Assembly: GCA_021205245.1 (NCBI GenBank)
Contig: JAJPXZ010000065.1
Coordinates: 1-45,615 of the forward strand
DNA: 45,615 nucleotides
Origin: Planctomycetaceae bacterium
GTDB taxonomy: Bacteria > Planctomycetota > SZUA-567
Direction of reading: 5' to 3'
How positions within the stretch are numbered: the stretch's first letter is position 1; each line of letters starts with the position of its first letter. Of the stretch, positions 41,361 through 45,615 are shown one piece after another. A model generated the notes under the pieces. The model ran no database searches and was not told the DNA's origin. It was given only the letters and a program-made list of their open reading frames with translations. The position numbers and the translations under genes are program-made.

Positions 41361-41439
41361 AAGGATTTACCGAAATTCACGAATTTTTGAAAATGCCACA
41401 GCTCCAATTACCAGATTTGCATCATGAGAGGAAAACGCA

Positions 41440-42678
41440 ATGGAATTCGCAAGTGTGCCGGAAGCCCTCGAGGAATTGAAGGCTGGCCGCATGGTCGTCC
41501 TGGTTGATGATGAAAACCGGGAAAATGAGGGGGACATCGTGGCGGCGGCCGAACTGATCACGCCCGAGGCTATCAACTTTATGGCCACCCATGCCAAGGG
41601 CTGGATCTGCCTGACCCTCGATTCCGAATCCTGCGACCGGCTCGACCTCCCGCAGATGGTGGCCGACAACCAGGCTTCGCTTGGTACCGCCTTCACCATC
41701 ACGGTCGAAGCCAAGCAGGGCGTGTCGACCGGCATCTCAGCCGCCGACCGCGCCCACACCATCCGGGTGGCTGCCGACCCGAACTCCAAGGCGTCGGATC
41801 TGGTCCGTCCCGGCCACGTCCAGCCGATTCGCTCGCGTCCGGGCGGGGTGCTGGTCCGCACCGGCCAGACCGAAGGCTCAATCGACCTTATGGAACTCGC
41901 CGGCATGCGTCCCGCCGCCGTCATTTGCGAAATCATGAACGAGGACGGCACCATGTCCAGGCTTCCGCAGCTGGAGGAGTTCTGCGCCAAGCACAATATG
42001 AAGCTGTTGTCGGTGGCGCAAATTATTGAATACCGCCGCCGTACTGAAAAACTCATCCAGTGCGAGACCACCGCCGAAATGCCGACCCAGGCCGGTCCGT
42101 TCAAGCTCCACGCCTATCGTTCCGTCATTGAAAACGAGACGCACCTCGCTCTCACTCTTGGCGACGATCTCTACCCCGGCGCGCCCGGGACGGATGTGCC
42201 GGTCCTGACCCGCGTCCACTCCGAGTGCCTGACCGGCGACGTCTTCCATTCGCTCCGCTGCGACTGCGGCGAACAGCTCCAGGCCGCCATGCGTATGGTC
42301 CAGGAAGAGGGCAGGGGCATTATCGTCTATATGCGTCAGGAGGGGCGCGGCATCGGCCTCGACAACAAACTCCGCGCTTACGCCCTGCAGGACAAGGGGC
42401 TGGATACGGTCGAAGCGAATAACGAACTGGGCTTTGCCGCCGACCTCCGCGATTACGGCCTTGGCGCGCAGATCCTCGCCGATTTAGGCGCACGCAAGCT
42501 GCGACTCATTACCAATAACCCGAAGAAGATCTCCGGTCTCTCCGGCTATGGCCTGGAGGTCACCGAACGGGTACCGCTGGCCATGTGTCCGAACGACGCG
42601 AACCGCCGCTACCTCGACACCAAGCGCACCAAACTTGGCCATATGCTGCCCGCCGACATTCTCGGCTTCGGCGTATAA
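41440..42678 (+). CDS. ribBA: Bifunctional DHBP synthase / GTP cyclohydrolase II
   Basis: 412 residues, ATG 41440 with GAGAGGAAA upstream. RibB half (1-205): VDDENRENEGDIVAAAE, GVSTGISAADRAHTI, RPGHVQPIRSRPGGVLVRTG, then GQTEGSIDLMELAGM where E. coli RibB has GHTEA (metal His replaced by Gln, a variant seen in other RibBA). RibA half (206-412): HSECLTGDVFHSLRCDCGEQ with zinc Cys, MRQEGRGIGLDNKLRAYAL, and RKLRLITNNPKKISGLSGYG. It makes both precursors of lumazine for riboflavin synthesis: DHBP from ribulose-5-phosphate and the pyrimidine from GTP. Confidence 0.95.
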   Translation: MEFASVPEALEELKAGRMVVLVDDENRENEGDIVAAAELITPEAINFMATHAKGWICLTLDSESCDRLDLPQMVADNQASLGTAFTITVEAKQGVSTGISAADRAHTIRVAADPNSKASDLVRPGHVQPIRSRPGGVLVRTGQTEGSIDLMELAGMRPAAVICEIMNEDGTMSRLPQLEEFCAKHNMKLLSVAQIIEYRRRTEKLIQCETTAEMPTQAGPFKLHAYRSVIENETHLALTLGDDLYPGAPGTDVPVLTRVHSECLTGDVFHSLRCDCGEQLQAAMRMVQEEGRGIIVYMRQEGRGIGLDNKLRAYALQDKGLDTVEANNELGFAADLRDYGLGAQILADLGARKLRLITNNPKKISGLSGYGLEVTERVPLAMCPNDANRRYLDTKRTKLGHMLPADILGFGV

Positions 42679-42705
42679 CACCCGTCAAGACTACGCAACA
42701 ATCCG

Positions 42706-42730
42706 CCCCGGGCTTTTGCCCGGGGTTGTT
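42706..42730 (+). terminator. GC-rich hairpin between ribBA and ribH
   Basis: CCCCGGGC 42706-42713, loop TTTT, GCCCGGGG 42718-42725, then TTGTT. With few T it may be only a partial terminator, lowering ribH expression relative to ribBA, or an intergenic processing site. Confidence 0.6.
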
Positions 42731-42807
42731 CTCGAAGACCGTCCCCGACAATTCGGCGTGGAGCCGGAGCCCTGGCGGGGGCCGACATATTATTAAGGAG
42801 TCACCCA

Positions 42808-43278
42808 ATGCCAAAGACTATTGAAGGCAATCTCAACGCCGCCGGCATGAAGTCCGCCATCGTCGTCAGCCGTTTCAATTCATTCATCACCGAGCGCCTG
42901 GTCGAGGGCGCGATTGATGCCATCCTCCGCCACGGCGGCAAGGACGCGGACATCACCGTCATCCGCGTTCCCGGCGCGTACGAAATTCCCGTTGTCGCCA
43001 AGCTCGCGGCGGCAAATGCGGAGTACGACGTCGTCATCGCCCTGGGCGCGGTCATTCGCGGCTCCACCCCGCACTTCGACTATGTCGCTGCCGAAGTTTC
43101 GAAGGGCCTGGCCCATGTCTCGCTGGAAGCCGAGAAACCGGTCGCTTTCGGCGTTCTCACCCCCGCCACCCGCGAGCCAGCGATTGAGCGGGCCGGCACC
43201 AAGGCCGGCAACAAGGGCTTCGACGCCGCCATGACCGCAATCGAAATGCACGACCTCGTCAAGGCAATGCGGGGTTAG
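42808..43278 (+). CDS. ribH: 6,7-dimethyl-8-ribityllumazine synthase
   Basis: 156 residues, ATG 42808 with AAGGAGT upstream. Complete lumazine synthase: [54 protein letters not shown] with the active-site His, GVLT and [18 protein letters not shown]. Condenses the ribA pyrimidine and DHBP. Its stop TAG 43276-43278 is followed after one base by the nusB ATG, a coupling also found in many other bacteria. Confidence 0.96.
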   Translation: MPKTIEGNLNAAGMKSAIVVSRFNSFITERLVEGAIDAILRHGGKDADITVIRVPGAYEIPVVAKLAAANAEYDVVIALGAVIRGSTPHFDYVAAEVSKGLAHVSLEAEKPVAFGVLTPATREPAIERAGTKAGNKGFDAAMTAIEMHDLVKAMRG

Positions 43279-43279
43279 T

Positions 43280-43759
43280 ATGCGGCCAAGAACAGTTGGA
43301 CGGCGTCTCGCACTGCAGTACTTGTTCATGATAGACATGAACAACTACGTTGGGGTCGAGCAGCCGCATGAATTCTTTAAAATCCAGCGCCGCGCCGTTC
43401 TCGACAGTTCGCCCGAGGCCGGCGCCGACGGTTTCACCTTTGACGAGGACGATCCGCATCAGGACGAGGCGGAGGAATTCGCCTATGTCCTCATCCGCGA
43501 GGTCGAAGCCAACCAGGACGAAATCGACGCCGCCATCGAGGCCGCGGCCAGCAACTGGTCCATCGCCCGCATGGGGACAATCGAACGGAATGTCCTCCGC
43601 ATCGCCGCTGCCGAACTGCGGCGGAATGAATCGCCGAAAGGGGTCATCCTCGACGAAGCGGTGGAACTGGCCAAGCGCTTCGGCGACAAGGAGTCGGGCG
43701 GTTTCGTCAACGGCATCGCCGACAAAATGGCGGCGACGGCCGGGAGGCGGGGTACATAG
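43280..43759 (+). CDS. nusB: Transcription antitermination factor NusB
   Basis: 159 residues, ATG 43280. N terminus RRLALQYLFMIDMN is the typical NusB helix; an acidic insert at about 45-68 (DEDDPHQDEAEE) precedes the core REVEANQDEIDAAIEAAASN, WSIARMGTIERNVLRIAAAE and GVILDEAVELAKRFGDKESG. Binds boxA RNA with NusE in rRNA antitermination. Overlaps the following GTG start (TAGTG). Confidence 0.93.
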   Translation: MRPRTVGRRLALQYLFMIDMNNYVGVEQPHEFFKIQRRAVLDSSPEAGADGFTFDEDDPHQDEAEEFAYVLIREVEANQDEIDAAIEAAASNWSIARMGTIERNVLRIAAAELRRNESPKGVILDEAVELAKRFGDKESGGFVNGIADKMAATAGRRGT

Positions 43760-44580
43760 TGGGAACAACGCCTTCGGTCGACCTGCATGTCCACAGCACC
43801 TTTTCGGATGGCCGCCTGCGGCCGGACGAATTGGCTGAGCGCGCCGTCCACCATAACGTCACCACCCTCGCCATCACCGACCACGACACCATGTCCGGTT
43901 CGGATGAAAAAGAGCAGGCGTGCCGCCGCCACGGTATCGAGTGCGTCCAGGGGGTGGAGTTGTCGTGCGAACTGGATGGGCGTGAAGCGCATATCCTCTC
44001 GCTGTTTGCCGACCCCAATTCGCCGTACGTGGAGCAGGTCGACGCACTGTCATCGTCCCGGTACTCCCGGATGGAAGCGATGCTCGACCGGCTTGGCACC
44101 ATGGGAATCCATGTGAATATGGAAGACCTGCCGGTGGCTGTCGACGGCGTCTACGGCCGGCCGCACCTGGCGCGGGCGCTGATGGAAAAAGGGGTGGTGA
44201 AGAGCGTCAAAGAAGCGTTCGCCCGCTATCTCTACGACTCCGGTCCCATACACATCGCCAAGACCCGGCTTACGGCGGGGGAGGGCATCGACCTCGCCAA
44301 GCGCCTTGGCGGCGTGGCCATTCTCGCCCATCCCGGCGTCAGCGGACTCCTGGGCGATCTCGAGGCGTTCCAGCGCCTCGGGCTGGACGGGGTCGAGGTC
44401 TACCATCCCAAACACGGCGGCGAAACAATCGCCAAGCTGCTCCGTTTTTGCCGCGAACAAAACCTGCTCGTCTCGGGCGGGAGCGATTTCCACAGTCCCG
44501 GCGACGGGCCTGAAATCGGTGCGGCGCGGGTGCCGGGGGACATTGTGGAACCGTTGCGCCGCCTGGCGGCAGGGAGATAA
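43759..44580 (+). CDS. PHP-domain phosphoesterase (RNase AM / 3',5'-nucleoside bisphosphate phosphatase type)
   Basis: 273 residues, GTG 43759. PHP metal motifs in order: DLHVHSTFSDG (4-15 region), AITDHDTMSGSDE, GVELSCELDGREAHIL, VAILAHPG near 190, YHPKHGG near 215 and SGGSDFHSP near 245. The length and motif order match the YciV/RNase AM family, which removes mononucleotides or dephosphorylates bisphosphates during RNA turnover. Lies between nusB and ftsY, two bases before ftsY. Confidence 0.85.
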   Translation: MGTTPSVDLHVHSTFSDGRLRPDELAERAVHHNVTTLAITDHDTMSGSDEKEQACRRHGIECVQGVELSCELDGREAHILSLFADPNSPYVEQVDALSSSRYSRMEAMLDRLGTMGIHVNMEDLPVAVDGVYGRPHLARALMEKGVVKSVKEAFARYLYDSGPIHIAKTRLTAGEGIDLAKRLGGVAILAHPGVSGLLGDLEAFQRLGLDGVEVYHPKHGGETIAKLLRFCREQNLLVSGGSDFHSPGDGPEIGAARVPGDIVEPLRRLAAGR

Positions 44581-44582
44581 CC

Positions 44583-45518
44583 ATGGGCTTTTTCGACAAA
44601 CTCCGTTCCGGGCTGAAAAAGACCCGCGACTTTCTCTTTACCGATGTGCGGGACATCTTCCGCATCGGCCGCCGCGTCGACGAGACGCTCCTGGCCGAGT
44701 TGGAGGAACGCCTGGTTCTGGCCGACGTCGGTCCGCGTCTCGCCGCCGAGGTGGTTGAGGAAATCCGCGCCAAATACAAGAACAAGGAAATCGAGAAGGC
44801 CGAGGACATCCTTGATTTCCTCAAGGAATCGCTTTCCCAAGGCCTCACCGATGACACGAACAGCAATCTCGCCCGTAACCCGGACGGGCCCACCCTTATC
44901 CTGATGGTGGGCGTAAACGGCACCGGCAAAACCACCACCACGGCCAAGCTGGCCAAGTTCCTGAAGGACCGTGGCGACAAGGTCATCCTCGCCGCCGCCG
45001 ATACCTTCCGCGCCGCCGCCGGCGAGCAACTGGACATTTGGGCAAGCCGGGTTGGGGTGGATATTGTCCGCCACGCCGACGGCGCCGATCCCGCCGCCGT
45101 CGTCTTCGACGCCTGCGAAGCCTCCATCGCCCGGAAAGCCGATTATGTGCTGGTCGACACCGCCGGCCGTATCCACACCAAAGCGAACCTGATGCAACAG
45201 CTTGAGAAGATTCACCGGGTGGCTGGCAAAAAAATCCCCGGCGCGCCCCATGAAGTGCTTCTCATCCTCGACGCGACGACTGGCCAGAACGCCTTGTCGC
45301 AGGCAAAGATTTTCACCGAAGGCGTGGGCGTCACCGGGTTGGTCCTGACCAAGCTGGACGGCACCGCCAAAGGCGGCGTCGTCATCGCTATCAACCGCCA
45401 GATCAAGCTGCCGATCAAGTTTATCGGGGTTGGCGAAAAGGAAGGGGACTTCGCGCCTTTCGACGCCAAGGAATTTACCGATGCGTTGTTTGCTGGGGTG
45501 GATGGCGATGAAGGGTAG
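44583..45518 (+). CDS. ftsY: Signal recognition particle receptor FtsY
   Basis: 311 residues, ATG 44583. N domain 1-95 (FFDKLRSGLKKTRDFLF; ELEERLVLADVGPRLAAEVV). G domain: P-loop MVGVNGTGKTTTTAKLAKF, ADTFRAAAGEQLDIWA, VLVDTAGRIHTKANLM, LTKLDGTAKGGVVIAI and the closing GVGEKEGDFAPFDAKEF. All GTPase boxes intact. Short acidic N-terminal A domain is lacking, as in many bacteria. Receives ribosome-SRP complexes at the membrane. Confidence 0.97.
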   Translation: MGFFDKLRSGLKKTRDFLFTDVRDIFRIGRRVDETLLAELEERLVLADVGPRLAAEVVEEIRAKYKNKEIEKAEDILDFLKESLSQGLTDDTNSNLARNPDGPTLILMVGVNGTGKTTTTAKLAKFLKDRGDKVILAAADTFRAAAGEQLDIWASRVGVDIVRHADGADPAAVVFDACEASIARKADYVLVDTAGRIHTKANLMQQLEKIHRVAGKKIPGAPHEVLLILDATTGQNALSQAKIFTEGVGVTGLVLTKLDGTAKGGVVIAINRQIKLPIKFIGVGEKEGDFAPFDAKEFTDALFAGVDGDEG

Positions 45519-45576
45519 GGGCCGCGTCTTTACCGGCAAACCGCCCCATCTCCCCCAATACGTCACCCCGGCGTAG
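45508..45576 (+). other. Short open frame at window end, uncertain
   Basis: ATG 45508 overlaps the ftsY stop and the frame runs 22 codons (GRGRVFTGKPPHLPQYVTPA) to TAG 45574. The PPHLPQYVTP stretch resembles starts of some REP-associated transposases, followed by GT after the stop, but this is too short to call a gene. The remaining bases to 45615 show nothing else. Confidence 0.2.
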
Positions 45577-45615
45577 GGAACGTCCATCAGCGGAAAAAAC
45601 GGGCGGTTCGGCCGG

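Noticed and set aside
41336-41439. FMN riboswitch upstream of ribBA
   Set aside because: The gap is only 104 bases, AT-rich and lacks the conserved RFN core.
1-45615. CRISPR array
   Set aside because: No regularly spaced identical repeats were seen on reading the window.

Overview
The window holds most of an integrated temperate phage with a short tail (podovirus-type virion genes), followed on the right by ordinary bacterial chromosome. GC is about 60-65% in most genes. Dense TGATG/ATGA start-stop overlaps and strong GGAGG-type ribosome sites indicate tightly packed bacterial and phage operons. The host genes (homoserine dehydrogenase with ACT domain, deoxyhypusine-synthase-like plus agmatinase-like pair, ribBA-ribH-nusB, a PHP phosphoesterase, ftsY) point to a bacterium. 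A PVC-group lineage such as Lentisphaerota would fit the ribH-nusB-ftsY neighbourhood and the bacterial DHS-like gene, but that is inference and the species cannot be named from this sequence.

Layout. 1-4524: rightward early/accessory phage genes: a partial Cys-rich protein, an HTH protein, several small unknowns, a DUF5662-like protein, a phage HTPGPW protein, a 25-codon relic of a cytosine methyltransferase, a sigma-70 family factor, a Lar-like zinc protein and a small membrane protein. 4537-5646: tyrosine integrase, whose 5' end and upstream flank also occur as a broken copy at 3253-3465. 5653-6242: leftward RelE-type toxin-antitoxin pair with a good promoter. 6243-6684: non-coding control region. 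6685-17806: packaging, head and tail genes in the order TerS, TerL, portal, Bbp19-like, scaffold, major capsid, Bbp16-like cement, tail tubes A and B, Gp13-like and Gp14-like internal proteins. 17817-28684: a Gp15-like internal protein and a 2863-residue polyvalent protein carrying ParB-like, nuclease-like, zincin-like and LPD38-like regions. 28685-33269: tail fibre, fibre-assembly protein, a phospholipase A2-like domain fused to a membrane protein, small unknowns and an XhlA-like holin candidate.

At 33329-33369 (minus strand) lies the 5' half of a tRNA-Leu(UAG) gene that stops inside the anticodon arm. It is the best candidate for the right prophage attachment site. The left end of the prophage, its replication and repressor genes and any endolysin are outside the window or not recognisable.

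33413-45615 is host DNA: two leftward unknown genes, hom, a two-TM membrane protein, an AT-rich 690-bp gap, an XRE/S24-like regulator, a polyamine-type pair whose first gene has an in-frame TAG at codon 19, and a compact ribBA-ribH-nusB-PHP-ftsY run.

Most noteworthy: the low-GC nuclease cassette inside the giant polyvalent protein; the amber codon in the DHS-like gene with a GTG three bases after it; the methyltransferase relic next to a low-GC sigma factor; the duplicated integrase 5' end; the half tRNA; and the in-frame phospholipase/membrane-protein fusion with an internal ribosome site.
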